Assembly: GCA_016191525.1 (NCBI GenBank)
Contig: JACPOK010000035.1
Span: 62,001 to 126,000, forward strand
Direction: 5' to 3'
Source of the DNA: Burkholderiales bacterium
Lineage (GTDB): Bacteria; Pseudomonadota; Gammaproteobacteria; Burkholderiales; Burkholderiaceae_C
DNA: 64,000 nt
Shown here: positions 22,207-31,820 of the stretch, piece after piece
Layout of the letters: each line of letters starts with the position of its first letter
Position numbering within the stretch: position 1 is the stretch's first letter
Notes under the pieces: generated by a model
Told to the model about the DNA's origin: nothing
Database searches by the model: none
Seen by the model: only the letters and a program-made list of their open reading frames with translations
Translations under genes and position numbers: made by a program

Positions 22207-22686
22207 ATGGACGTTCTCATTCTCGAAGTCAAGGACATGAAGGGCAATTGCACCATCGATGGGCATGCCGATCAGATCATCCTGAATTCCTACAGCCATG
22301 GTGTCGCGCTGCCCCTGAGCGTGGACGCCGCGAACACGGAGCGTACTGCCGGCCGTCCGCAATTCTCGGAAATGAATTTTTCCAAGATGACCGATCAGTC
22401 GACGCCGGCCTTGTACACGGCTTGCACTGAAGGCAAGAAGCTCGGTGATGCGATCATTCACATCGGCCGCAACGAAGGCGGCAAATTCATGTCGCTGATG
22501 AAGTACACGCTGACCAACGCGATGGTGTCCAACATCAACACGTCGGGCGGCGGCGGCGTGCCATCGGATTCGTTCTCCCTGAACTTCACCAAGATCCAGT
22601 CGGAGTTCACGCAGCAGAATGCGGATTCGACCAAGAAGGGTACCGCATCCTTCGGCTGGGATTTGGCGACGAACAAGGCCGCTTGA
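22207..22686 (+). CDS. hcp: T6SS inner tube protein Hcp (TssD)
   Basis: The 159-residue protein (MDVLILEVKDMKGNCTIDGH ... TKKGTASFGWDLATNKAA) is an Hcp1-family protein. It forms hexameric rings stacked into the expelled inner tube and may chaperone effectors. A short hairpin with a T-run follows the gene (separate entry), which could keep hcp more abundant than the genes downstream. Confidence 0.96.
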   Translation: MDVLILEVKDMKGNCTIDGHADQIILNSYSHGVALPLSVDAANTERTAGRPQFSEMNFSKMTDQSTPALYTACTEGKKLGDAIIHIGRNEGGKFMSLMKYTLTNAMVSNINTSGGGGVPSDSFSLNFTKIQSEFTQQNADSTKKGTASFGWDLATNKAA

Positions 22687-22691
22687 TCCGT

Positions 22692-22709
22692 CCGGGCCGC
22701 CCGGGTTTT
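22692..22709 (+). terminator. Possible attenuator after hcp
   Basis: CCGGG-CCG-CCCGG (22692-22704) is followed by G and TTTT. The stem is only 5 bp but all G-C. It is placed where partial termination would raise Hcp over downstream T6SS proteins. Confidence 0.35.
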
Positions 22710-22757
22710 GCCGTGGCTTGCCGGAGGTCTGGGGGCCGAATTGGAGGTCTTTAGATC

Positions 22758-23216
22758 ATGTCGGAGCTCGTTCGAGGCTCGCCAATGCCCCTGTTCGACC
22801 GGCTCTCGTCCAGCGAGAGCTTGGGAAGCGCAGGGGCATATTTATTGTCGCCGGAGCAGCTTGAGGCGTCGATCGCCAGGGAGTTGTCGCGGCTTTTCAA
22901 TACCCGCTGCAGACTGATGCCGTCACAGTACAAGGAGAGCACCGGTACCGTCATCGACTACGGCATACCGGACTTTTCCGCGTTGTCGCCGCGCCGTGGT
23001 GAGGACAGGGAGCTTCTGGAGTCGGCCCTTACGCGGGCCGTTTCGTTCTATGAAACACGCCTTGCCAATGTCAGCGTGAAGGTTGCTTCGGTTCCCCAGC
23101 GGGGGGACACGGCCATCGCCACGGTCAGCGGCGACGTGATGATCGGCCTGAAAGCCCAGCGGATGAGTTTCGCCCTGAACCTGAACCCGTCGCAAGACGA
23201 CGCAACTCCCTCCTGA
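22758..23216 (+). CDS. tssE: T6SS baseplate protein TssE
   Basis: The 152-residue gp25-like wedge protein (MPLFDRLSSSESL, ARELSRLFNTRCRLMPSQ, VIDYGIPDFSALSP) links baseplate and sheath. It is followed after 2 bp by the GTG of tssF. Confidence 0.94.
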   Translation: MSELVRGSPMPLFDRLSSSESLGSAGAYLLSPEQLEASIARELSRLFNTRCRLMPSQYKESTGTVIDYGIPDFSALSPRRGEDRELLESALTRAVSFYETRLANVSVKVASVPQRGDTAIATVSGDVMIGLKAQRMSFALNLNPSQDDATPS

Positions 23217-23218
23217 CC

Positions 23219-24982
23219 GTGTCCGACGCACTCAACAACGATCTCCTGCAGTACTACAAGCGGGAGCTTTCATACCTGCGCGCACAAGGGGCAGATTTTT
23301 CCCAGCGGTATCCAAAGGTGGCGTCGCGTCTGGCGCTGCACGGATCCGAGTCCATCGATCCACACACCGAGCGGCTGATCGAGTCGGTGGCTTTTCTAAC
23401 GGGCCGTGTTCACCGCGACCTGGACAGGGAGTTTCCCCAGATCGCCTCAGCACTGCTCGACAACCTGTGCCCTTCGCTGGTTCAGCCGGTGCCCTCCATG
23501 ACCGTGGCGGAGTTTTCGCTGGATCCGTCGCAGGGCAAGGTAACGGCAGGATTTCGTGTGCCCAGGCACACGATCCTCTATGCGTCTACTTCCGAGGGTG
23601 AACAATGCCGCTTTCGCACGGCATGGGAAACTACGCTCTGGCCGTTTACCGTTGCAAGGGCCACGCTCGAAGGCGACAACACCTTGCGATTGACGCTGCA
23701 GTGTGCGGCCGATACCGATTTTTCCGAACTGGAGGTCGATACCCTTCGTATCCATCTGCAGGGCGACTGGATGACGACGATGCCGCTCTACGAGTTGCTG
23801 GTTTCCGGCGTCACCGGTGTTTCAGTCGCTCCGGAAGGAGAGGCGGCCCGACCGTTGCCCGCCGGGGCGTGGCGGGAAGTGGGTTTCGGCGAGGATGAAG
23901 AGGTGCTTGCCGTGCCCGCGCATGCGCAACCGGCGTATGCGTTAATGCAGGAATATTTCGCCTTTCCGCGCAAGTTCCACTTTTTCGACCTCTGCAGGCT
24001 GAAGGGGCGCCTGGGGAAAGGCCGTCGCTGCGAGGTCATCGTCGAACTGGATCGCGTTGAACGGGGTCTGCGTTCCATCTCCGCGGACAACTTCAAGCTC
24101 GGATGCTCGCCCGCCGCCAATCTCTTCCCGCGCACCAGCGAGCCCATTGTTGTCGATCATCGCAACTACGAATACCTGCTTTCGGCCGACCGGCAGCGCG
24201 GCTCCACCACCGAGGTGCATTCCATCCTCACTGTCACGGCGTCCGATCCCAATGCGGATAAGCCCGTGCTGGTCCCCAGTTTCGCCGCCCTCGGAAACAT
24301 CGCCTCCGAGCCGCAGAGCACCTTCTGGTCAACCAGGCGCGAACAGAGCCTGCGGCCAAACATCGCGGGAACGGACGTATTCCTGACATTTGTGGACCGA
24401 ACCAATGCCATGAAAACGCCGGCCGAGCCGGTGATCTATGCCAACCTCCTGTGCACCAACCGGCGGCTGGCGGAACAGGTTCCGGTCGGCGCCCGGATGG
24501 TGGTCGAAGGCGTTTCTCAATCGACGCGCGTGCGCTGCCTGTACGAACCTACCGCCCAGCGTGATCCCCCTTTGGGCAGCGAAACGCTCTGGCGGCTGGT
24601 CTCACTGCTTACGTTGAATCACCAGTCCCTCGTCGATGGATCGACGGGACGCGACCAGCTCCGGGAAATGCTGGCGTTGTTCGCTTCCGATAGCCGGCGC
24701 GACCATGAGCAGATCCGCGGCATCCGCGAATTGCAGGCTCGCAGCATCACCGCCCGCCTGGGGGTCGAAGCATGGAGGGGTTATTGCCGCGGCACCGAAG
24801 TCATCCTCGAGTTTGAGGACGATGCATTTGTCGGTGGCTCACCGTTGATGATGTCAGCGGTATTGGCGCGGTTTTTTGCCATGTACACATCGATCAATTC
24901 GTTTGTGCGACTCGCGGTGCGCCGCGGCGATGAAGTATGGAAACAATGGGAACCGATGAGCGGCCGCCAGCTGGCACTCTGA
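23219..24982 (+). CDS. tssF: T6SS baseplate protein TssF
   Basis: The 587-residue protein starts at a GTG (SDALNNDLLQYYKRELSYLR) and has the typical TssF/VasA segments GSESIDPHTERLIESVAFL and HYNYEYLL-like DHRNYEYLLSADRQ. TssF joins TssE, TssG and TssK in the baseplate wedge. Its 3' end overlaps the tssG start by 46 bp. Confidence 0.96.
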   Translation: MSDALNNDLLQYYKRELSYLRAQGADFSQRYPKVASRLALHGSESIDPHTERLIESVAFLTGRVHRDLDREFPQIASALLDNLCPSLVQPVPSMTVAEFSLDPSQGKVTAGFRVPRHTILYASTSEGEQCRFRTAWETTLWPFTVARATLEGDNTLRLTLQCAADTDFSELEVDTLRIHLQGDWMTTMPLYELLVSGVTGVSVAPEGEAARPLPAGAWREVGFGEDEEVLAVPAHAQPAYALMQEYFAFPRKFHFFDLCRLKGRLGKGRRCEVIVELDRVERGLRSISADNFKLGCSPAANLFPRTSEPIVVDHRNYEYLLSADRQRGSTTEVHSILTVTASDPNADKPVLVPSFAALGNIASEPQSTFWSTRREQSLRPNIAGTDVFLTFVDRTNAMKTPAEPVIYANLLCTNRRLAEQVPVGARMVVEGVSQSTRVRCLYEPTAQRDPPLGSETLWRLVSLLTLNHQSLVDGSTGRDQLREMLALFASDSRRDHEQIRGIRELQARSITARLGVEAWRGYCRGTEVILEFEDDAFVGGSPLMMSAVLARFFAMYTSINSFVRLAVRRGDEVWKQWEPMSGRQLAL

Positions 24983-25974
24983 TCGACCGGCTGGCCAGCC
25001 GGCCGCACGGTTTCAACCTGTTCCAGGCGATCAGCCTGCTCGAGCGTGCCGCGCCAGATGCCCTTCCGGTCGGTGAAGGCCATGGACAGACCGAGGCCGT
25101 GCGCCTTGGGGCGGTGGTGTCTCTCGGGTTTCAGCCAAGCGATGTTGCGACGGTCAGCATCGGCTCGCCCACGGGTGAACCCTTCAGTCTGACATCGCCT
25201 GTGCTTTCGCTAGCAGGTGCACATGGCCCGTTGCCCATACCTTTCACTGAGTTGCTGCTCGAACGAAAGGCTGGCAAGGATCGGGCTACGGCCGATTTCC
25301 TGGACATTTTCAATCACCGCTTGCTCGCGTTCCTGTACCGCAGCCGCAAGAAGCATCACATGGGCCTCAACTGGGGCACCCAACAAACGTCCTCCTTGGC
25401 CGCGTGTCTTGATGCTTTGAGCGCGCTGGGGTTGGCGGCGGGGTCCAAGGGACCTCACGGAGAATCCGGGTGGCTGAGGCACGCTGGCCTGATGGGCGGA
25501 GCGCCAAGATCGTTGACCGGATTGGTGGCCCTGCTCGCCGACAGGCTGGGGCACAAGGTGCGCGGCTCGCAATTCCGCGGCGGGTGGCAGCCGCTCGCGG
25601 CTTCGGAACACACGCAGCTTGGAGTGTCGTGTTCCCGGCTGGGCAGGTCCGCAGTGTTGGGACGCAGGGCTTGGTACCAATGTGCGGGCATCGAAATCGA
25701 ATTCCGGGACCTGTCCCTGCCCCGCCTGAAGAGGCTGTTGCCTGGCGGGCGCGAGCACGCCCTGACGAAATGGCTGATTGGCCGGTACGTACAGCAGGAG
25801 CTGCAGGTGGACCTGGTGCTGCGGCCGGTGCAGCGGGACATCCGGCGAAGCGTGCTGGGGCACGCGGGCAGTATGCGGCTGGGCTGGACATCCTGGTTGG
25901 CAGGCGGCACAGACGGCCAAGCCCCGCACGCCCCCGTGCGGCTTCGCATGAATACCGTTGCGGCGGCAGGCTGA
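24937..25974 (+). CDS. tssG: T6SS baseplate protein TssG
   Basis: The 345-residue protein (LIDRLASRPHGFNLFQAISL, LSLAGAHGPLPIPFTELLLE, FNHRLLAFLYR) is TssG/VasB. It starts inside the end of tssF, indicating translational coupling; a second in-frame ATG three codons later is also possible. Confidence 0.96.
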   Translation: METMGTDERPPAGTLIDRLASRPHGFNLFQAISLLERAAPDALPVGEGHGQTEAVRLGAVVSLGFQPSDVATVSIGSPTGEPFSLTSPVLSLAGAHGPLPIPFTELLLERKAGKDRATADFLDIFNHRLLAFLYRSRKKHHMGLNWGTQQTSSLAACLDALSALGLAAGSKGPHGESGWLRHAGLMGGAPRSLTGLVALLADRLGHKVRGSQFRGGWQPLAASEHTQLGVSCSRLGRSAVLGRRAWYQCAGIEIEFRDLSLPRLKRLLPGGREHALTKWLIGRYVQQELQVDLVLRPVQRDIRRSVLGHAGSMRLGWTSWLAGGTDGQAPHAPVRLRMNTVAAAG

Positions 25975-25992
25975 TTCAGGAGCAGCCAGAAC

Positions 25993-28692
25993 ATGGAAAT
26001 CGATATTCGAACATTGCTGGGGCGCCTGAATCCGGAGTGCAAGCGGGCCCTGGAGCGCGCGGCCGAACTCTGCGTCCAGCAGACCCACTACAACGTCGAC
26101 ATTGAGCATCTGCTCTACAAACTGCTTGAAGCACCCGCGCCAGACGTTGCCCTGATTCTGGCCGAGTTCGACATCAAGAGTGAAGTGATGCTCGCCCAGG
26201 TACAGGAGGCGATGGACCGCTTCAAGCGCGGCAACGGCCGCACCCCCGCGTTCTCGCCCAACCTCGCGCCATTGTTCCAGGAGGCTTGGCTGTTGAGTTC
26301 CATGGTACTGGGCGAACAGCAGATTCGGTCGGGGACAATGCTGCTGGCGTTGCTTGAAGTGGACAGCCTTCGTGGCCTGCTGATCGAGTCGGCGCCCGGC
26401 TTGCTCCAAATTCCGCGCGACAGCCTGCGCAAAGGGCTTGCGGACATTGTGGCGTCGTCGTCTGAAGACGCCGGCGGCGCGGCACGGGCGTCCGGGCCGC
26501 CTCCTTCGGTCGCGCCCGGAGCCGCCGTCCAGGACGGCGGTCTCAAGCAGATGCCCACGATGCGGCGCGGCACGTCCAACACGCCATCCCTTGACCAGTA
26601 CACGGTGGACATGACTCAGCTGGCCAGGGACGGCGCGATCGACCCCATCCGCGGGCGCGATGCCGAAATCCGGCAGATCATTGATGTGTTGCTGCGGCGG
26701 CGCCAGAACAACCCCATCCTCACGGGCGAGGCAGGTGTTGGAAAGACAGCGGTCGTGGAGGGCTTTGCGCAGCGAGTGGTCAAGGGCGATGTGCCGCCTT
26801 CACTCCAGCAGGTCTCGGTTCGCACGCTCGACCTCGGCCTTCTTCAGGCGGGTGCAGGGGTCAAGGGTGAATTCGAAAATCGGTTGAAATCGGTCATCGC
26901 TGAAGTCAAGGCGTCGCCGATTCCCATCATCATGTTTATCGACGAAGCCCACCAGCTGATTGGTGCCGGTGGCGCCGAAGGCCAGGGTGACGCCGCCAAC
27001 CTGCTCAAGCCCGCACTGGCACGCGGAGAGCTTCGCACCATCGCGGCCACGACCTGGGCCGAATACAAGAAGTACGTGGAGCGGGATCCCGCGCTCGCGC
27101 GCCGGTTCCAGGTGGTAAAGGTGGAGGAGCCATCGGAAGAGGTCGCCATCGACATGCTGCGTGGCATGGTGACCACGCTGCAAAAGCACCATGGCGTTGA
27201 AATCGTGGACGATGCCGTCCGGGACGCCGTGAAGCTTTCACACCGCTATATTTCTGGACGCCAGTTGCCTGACAAAGCGATCAGCGTGCTGGACACAGCC
27301 TGCGCACGCGTGGCGATTGGCCAGAATGCGCTCCCGCTGGAGATCGAGGATGCCGTCCGCGACATCTCCAATGCAGAAAACCAGTTGCGCATCCTGCGCC
27401 ACGAGACCGCCACCGGCCGTGACCATGCTCAAGCCATCGCCACGCTGGCACTTGAACTGGAAGGCCACAGGCAGCGCCACCGCCGCCTGAGCGACAAGCT
27501 GGGCGAAGAAAAAAGTGCGGTGTCCGAGATTGTTGCGCTGCGCAAGCGCATCGCGGACAGTCTCTCTCAGGCGCCTGCCAAAGAAGAAGCCGAAGACATG
27601 ACCGCCACCCTTCTGCGGCTCGAAAAAGGACTGGAAGCGGTGCAAAGCGATGAGCCGATGGTCCCGGTCTGTGTGGATTCGTCGGTAGTTGCGCAGGTTA
27701 TTTCCGGCTGGACTGGCATACCTGTCGGCAAGATGCTCGCCGACGAGCTTCATACGGTTCTGAATCTCAAGGAGAAACTTTCCGAGCGCGTGGTCGGCCA
27801 GGGCCAAGCCCTGGACGCGATTGCAAGGCGGGTTCGCACGTTTCGCGCTGATCTCGATGATCCGGGCAAGCCGGTGGGCGTATTCATGCTGGTGGGACCC
27901 AGCGGGGTTGGCAAGACTGAAAGCGCGTTTGCGCTGGCGGACCTGCTGTATGGCGGCGAACGCAACATGGTCACTGTCAACATGTCCGAGTTCCAGGAAG
28001 CCCATACGGTCTCCAGCCTCAAGGGTGCTCCTCCTGGATACGTGGGTTACGGCCGCGGCGGCGTCCTGACTGAGGCAGTGCGCCGCCGGCCCTACAGCGT
28101 CGTGCTGCTGGATGAAATGGAAAAGGCCCACCCTGACGTGCTGGAGCTCTTCTTCCAGGTTTTCGACAAGGGGACCATGGAGGATGGCGAGGGTGTCCCG
28201 ATCGACTTCAAAAACACCCTGATCCTCCTGACTTCAAATGCCGCGCAGGACGTCATCACGGACGCCTGCGAAGGCGGCAAGCGACCGGATGCACAGCAAC
28301 TGGTGGAGCGGCTGCGGCCCAACCTGTTGAAGCAGTTTTCACCCGCCTTCCTCGGGCGTCTGGTGATCGTGCCCTACTACCCGCTCGGCGATGAGCAGAT
28401 CCGGTCCATCGTCGACCTGAAGCTGGGCAAGCTTGCGAGCCGGTTCCTGAGGAACCACCGGGCGGAATTCACTTGGGACGACGCCGTTTCTCAAGCTATC
28501 ACCGCACGCTGCACCGAAGTGGACAGTGGGGCGCGAAATGTTGACCACATCCTGACGCAAGCGGTACTGCCCGAGTTGTCGCGGCAGGTGCTTGAACGGA
28601 TTTCCATGTCGGACCCCTTCGGATCTGTTCACATGGCGGTGAGCGCGGACGGACTCTTCAACTTCAGCTTTGGGCCCCCACGGCAGGCGTGA
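25993..28692 (+). CDS. clpV: T6SS sheath-disassembly AAA+ ATPase ClpV (TssH)
   Basis: The 899-residue ClpB-like ATPase has an N-terminal Clp repeat domain, Walker A GEAGVGKT (245-252) in the first ATPase domain, a coiled-coil middle region (about 470-560), and Walker A GPSGVGKT (635-642) in the second. ClpV disassembles contracted TssBC sheaths for reuse. It is 18 bp after tssG. Confidence 0.97.
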   Translation: MEIDIRTLLGRLNPECKRALERAAELCVQQTHYNVDIEHLLYKLLEAPAPDVALILAEFDIKSEVMLAQVQEAMDRFKRGNGRTPAFSPNLAPLFQEAWLLSSMVLGEQQIRSGTMLLALLEVDSLRGLLIESAPGLLQIPRDSLRKGLADIVASSSEDAGGAARASGPPPSVAPGAAVQDGGLKQMPTMRRGTSNTPSLDQYTVDMTQLARDGAIDPIRGRDAEIRQIIDVLLRRRQNNPILTGEAGVGKTAVVEGFAQRVVKGDVPPSLQQVSVRTLDLGLLQAGAGVKGEFENRLKSVIAEVKASPIPIIMFIDEAHQLIGAGGAEGQGDAANLLKPALARGELRTIAATTWAEYKKYVERDPALARRFQVVKVEEPSEEVAIDMLRGMVTTLQKHHGVEIVDDAVRDAVKLSHRYISGRQLPDKAISVLDTACARVAIGQNALPLEIEDAVRDISNAENQLRILRHETATGRDHAQAIATLALELEGHRQRHRRLSDKLGEEKSAVSEIVALRKRIADSLSQAPAKEEAEDMTATLLRLEKGLEAVQSDEPMVPVCVDSSVVAQVISGWTGIPVGKMLADELHTVLNLKEKLSERVVGQGQALDAIARRVRTFRADLDDPGKPVGVFMLVGPSGVGKTESAFALADLLYGGERNMVTVNMSEFQEAHTVSSLKGAPPGYVGYGRGGVLTEAVRRRPYSVVLLDEMEKAHPDVLELFFQVFDKGTMEDGEGVPIDFKNTLILLTSNAAQDVITDACEGGKRPDAQQLVERLRPNLLKQFSPAFLGRLVIVPYYPLGDEQIRSIVDLKLGKLASRFLRNHRAEFTWDDAVSQAITARCTEVDSGARNVDHILTQAVLPELSRQVLERISMSDPFGSVHMAVSADGLFNFSFGPPRQA

Positions 28693-28698
28693 TCGCAC

Positions 28699-30714
28699 AT
28701 GAGAGACGGTTTCACCCAAGCCACAGCCTTCCTTTCGGTGACCACGCCGCTGGGGGCTGACCAGCTGCTGCTCGACGCATTTGAGGGTACGGAGGCGATT
28801 TCGCAGCCTTTCCGGTTCTCACTGTCGATGCGTTCGACCAGCATGACCCTGGACGCGACAACGGTTGTGGGTGCGACGGCAACCATCAAACTCAAACACG
28901 GCGCCGGACCGGTGCGTTATTTCAGCGGCATTGTTTCCCGCTTCCTTCATGCTGGCGGTGACCGGGAGTTTTCTGCTTACTCGGCCGAACTGGTTCCCAA
29001 GCTGTGGTTGCTGACACTGAGCCGAAACCGGGTCATCTATCAGAACAAGACGGCCGCGGTCATCATCAAGGCAGTCCTGGCTGAATTCGGGGTCACCATC
29101 CAGGACAAGTTGACGGGCACCTATGGGTCGCGTGAATATTGCGTGCAGCACGACGAAACCGCGTTCGAGTTCATATCCAGGTTGATGGAGGAAGAAGGAA
29201 TCTTCTACTTCTTCACATTCGCAGACGGGGCTCACACCATGGTCCTGGCGGACGCGACCAGTGCCCATACCGACTGCACCAATGGTGCGGCCTTGCGCTA
29301 CGCGCCTCACGGCGGCGGGCGCGAAATGATTGATGCGGTGAATCGGTTTGAATTCGAAAGCCGTATCGTGGCCCAGAAGCACGCCACCAGCGACTACGAC
29401 TACCTCAATCCCAGCACGGCACTTGCCGCCGAGCACGCGGCGGCGACGGGTAAGGGTTCGCACTATGACTATCCCGGCGGCCACAAGGTCGTCGCGGATG
29501 GCACCGCACGGTCAAAAATTCGCGTCGAGGCCGAGCAGGTCCAAGGCACCGTTTCCCGGGGACAAAGTTTTTGCTACAGCCTGACGGCCGGCACCAAATT
29601 CACGCTGTCGGGCCACGGCCGGACGGCGCTTAACGCTGCTCACGTGCTTAGAACCGTCACTCATTCAGCCAGCAATGAGCACTACAGCAACAGCTTCGAA
29701 ACGTTTCCCGCCACCGTGCCCTTCCGCGCGCCGCGGGTGACGCCACGCCCGCGTGTGGCCGGCAGCCAGATTGCCACTGTCGTTGGCTCCAGCGGGGAAG
29801 AAATCTGGACCGATGCGCATGGGCGCATCAAAGTCCAGTTCATCTGGGATCAGGTCGGCACGAAGAATGAAAACAGCTCCTGCTGGGTACGGGTATCGCA
29901 GACCTGGGCAGGACAGGGATGGGGCGCCTTGTTCATTCCCAGGGTTGGCCAGGAAGTCGTCATCAGCTACGTGGATGGGGACCCCGATCGGCCCTTGGTG
30001 ACAGGCAGCGTCTACAACGCGGAAAAGACACCGCCAGTCACGCTGCCGTCCATGCAGACGCAAAGCACCATCAAGTCCCGTTCGTCCAAGAGCGGCACGG
30101 CGGGCAATGAGATCCGATTCGAAGACAAGAAGGATTCTGAAGAGTTCTACTTTCACGCCCAGAAGGACATGAAAGTGGAGATCGAAAACCAGCTCACCAC
30201 CACTGTGAAGGCAAGCCACGAGATTCATACGCTTGAAAAAGGCGATCGCACCGTGGACGTCCAGACCGGCAAGGAAGTCCATAAGGTCAAGGGCACTCGT
30301 GAGCTCACCGTCACAGGCAACGAAACGCACACGAATGAAGCTGATTTCACGCAAAAGGTTACCGGCAACTATGAGCTGAAGGTCACTGGCAACCTGGTCA
30401 TTGATGTCACCGGTTCAATCACCATCAAGTCCGCAAAGGACGTCACCGGCAAGGCGGGCACCACGTGGCAAGCCGAGGCGGGCACGGCGCTGACCAACAA
30501 GGCCGGGACCGCGCTGAATAATGAGGCCGGCACGGCGCTGACCAACAAGGCAGGTACCGATCTGACAAACCAGGCCGGGATGGGCTTGAAGAACAAGGCC
30601 GGTACCACTTTGGACAACGAAGGCACGATGGTCAACAACAAGGCTTCGGCAACGCAAACGGTGGACGGCGGCGGCATGCTGACTGTCAAGGGCGGCATGG
30701 TGAAGATCAATTAA
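28699..30714 (+). CDS. vgrG: T6SS spike protein VgrG (TssI)
   Basis: The 671-residue protein has the gp27-like N-terminal region, the OB-fold segment DAHGRIKVQFIWDQ and SCWVRVSQTWAGQGWG, and a C-terminal beta-helix region. It trimerises into the spike tip of the Hcp tube. The last 80 or so residues are octapeptide-like repeats of the form NKAGTALT rather than an obvious effector domain. It starts 6 bp after clpV. Confidence 0.96.
   Translation: MRDGFTQATAFLSVTTPLGADQLLLDAFEGTEAISQPFRFSLSMRSTSMTLDATTVVGATATIKLKHGAGPVRYFSGIVSRFLHAGGDREFSAYSAELVPKLWLLTLSRNRVIYQNKTAAVIIKAVLAEFGVTIQDKLTGTYGSREYCVQHDETAFEFISRLMEEEGIFYFFTFADGAHTMVLADATSAHTDCTNGAALRYAPHGGGREMIDAVNRFEFESRIVAQKHATSDYDYLNPSTALAAEHAAATGKGSHYDYPGGHKVVADGTARSKIRVEAEQVQGTVSRGQSFCYSLTAGTKFTLSGHGRTALNAAHVLRTVTHSASNEHYSNSFETFPATVPFRAPRVTPRPRVAGSQIATVVGSSGEEIWTDAHGRIKVQFIWDQVGTKNENSSCWVRVSQTWAGQGWGALFIPRVGQEVVISYVDGDPDRPLVTGSVYNAEKTPPVTLPSMQTQSTIKSRSSKSGTAGNEIRFEDKKDSEEFYFHAQKDMKVEIENQLTTTVKASHEIHTLEKGDRTVDVQTGKEVHKVKGTRELTVTGNETHTNEADFTQKVTGNYELKVTGNLVIDVTGSITIKSAKDVTGKAGTTWQAEAGTALTNKAGTALNNEAGTALTNKAGTDLTNQAGMGLKNKAGTTLDNEGTMVNNKASATQTVDGGGMLTVKGGMVKIN
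30463..30650 (+). repeat. Tandem 24-bp coding repeats at the VgrG C-terminus
   Basis: About six imperfect 24-bp units encode NKAGTALT-type octapeptides (variants NEAGTALT, NKAGTDLT, NQAGMGLK, NKAGTTLD). The regular spacing suggests extension of the trimeric beta-helix needle. Confidence 0.7.
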
Positions 30715-30716
30715 TC

Positions 30717-31424
30717 ATGAGCAAGACCGCATTGCCACCAGCCACCTCGGAGATCGTTGTTCTGGAGCAACGCAATGAGGCTGGCCAGCTGACCACTCGC
30801 ACAGAGACGCGGGACGGCATTCCGCATGGCCAGATGACCAGCCTGGACGCCGCGGGCAAGCCGTCCATGCAGGCAATCTATGCGGGCGGGGTATTGAGCG
30901 GTCCGATGCGCCTGTGGGACGACCAGGGCAATCTGGTCCAGGAGGCAGGCTATCGCAATGGCAAGCAGCACGGCCTGACGCGCGTATATACGGGCGGCAA
31001 GCTCCTGTCCGAGCAGATGTTCGCCAATGGGCTGGCGCATGGGGACACTACCTTTTATTCGGAAGCCGGGGTGCCGAGTTGCAAGATGCAGTTTCAGGCG
31101 GGGCAGATCGAAGGTGAGGCCCTTTTCATGAATGAGGGTTTACTGGTGCGCCGGGCAACCTACCGCAAGGGTTTGCTTGAAGGGGAAGCCATCGACTACG
31201 ATCGCGAGGGAGCCAAGATCCAGAGTGCGACCTACAAGGCCAACCTGCTGGATGGGTGGCTGCGCCGCTACTGGCCGAACGGCCAGGTGATGGAAGAATT
31301 GCGCTATTCCAAAGGCAAGCCAGAAGGCAAGCCGCGCAGGTTCAACAACAAGGGCGCTGCACAGGCTACAGAGGCATCGCAAGCCAGCCTGATGGAGCGC
31401 CTCGAAAAACTGGTGAGGGGTTAA
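30717..31424 (+). CDS. MORN/YwqK-type repeat protein in T6SS locus
   Basis: The 235-residue protein consists of about seven repeats of roughly 23 residues with G-x-x-x-G and aromatic spacing (for example NGKQHGLTRVY, NGLAHGDTTFY, KGLLEGEAIDY), as in YwqK-type MORN-repeat proteins. No signal peptide is seen. Such proteins often lie next to vgrG; immunity or effector-adaptor roles are possible, but nothing here decides between them. It starts 2 bp after vgrG. Confidence 0.8.
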   Translation: MSKTALPPATSEIVVLEQRNEAGQLTTRTETRDGIPHGQMTSLDAAGKPSMQAIYAGGVLSGPMRLWDDQGNLVQEAGYRNGKQHGLTRVYTGGKLLSEQMFANGLAHGDTTFYSEAGVPSCKMQFQAGQIEGEALFMNEGLLVRRATYRKGLLEGEAIDYDREGAKIQSATYKANLLDGWLRRYWPNGQVMEELRYSKGKPEGKPRRFNNKGAAQATEASQASLMERLEKLVRG

Positions 31425-31426
31425 GG

Positions 31427-31813
31427 ATGGGAATGCAGGTGGCAACGGGCGCGACACTGCAGTGCAGCTTCGGCGTTGCGCCGGGCGTGCTGTCGGTGCT
31501 TCCGGTGAACCGCGTCATGACGGGAACGCCCGCAGCGAACATCATGGACAACAAGCCCATGGTCAACATCGCGCCATTCGGCATGTGCAATTCGCCCTCG
31601 AATCCGATGGTGGCGGCAGCAACCGCTGCGGCCCTGGGCGTTCTCACTCCGATGCCGTGCATACCGGTCACCGCGGCGCCTTGGGTTCCCGGGTCACCCA
31701 CTGTGTTGATAGCCAACATGCCCGCCGTAAACAACAGCTGCAAGCTGATGTGCAACTGGGGCGGAGTCATCCAGATACTGGTTCCAGGGCAATTCACCGT
31801 GATGGTGGCTTGA
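31427..31813 (+). CDS. DUF4280 PAAR-like spike-tip protein
   Basis: The 128-residue protein has the DUF4280 pattern: CSFGVAPGVLSVLP, NIMDNKPMVNIAPFGMC, LGVLTPMPCIP, and WVPGSPTVLIANMPAVNN. DUF4280 proteins are thought to cap VgrG spikes in the way PAAR proteins do. Conserved Cys residues could bind metal. The start at 31427 follows AAGG; no separate toxin domain is attached. Confidence 0.85.
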   Translation: MGMQVATGATLQCSFGVAPGVLSVLPVNRVMTGTPAANIMDNKPMVNIAPFGMCNSPSNPMVAAATAAALGVLTPMPCIPVTAAPWVPGSPTVLIANMPAVNNSCKLMCNWGGVIQILVPGQFTVMVA

Positions 31814-31820
31814 GGCAGCC

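Noticed and set aside
30463-30650. Regular repeats considered as a CRISPR array
   Set aside because: The repeats are in frame within vgrG, have no unique spacers and encode a periodic peptide; no cas genes are present.
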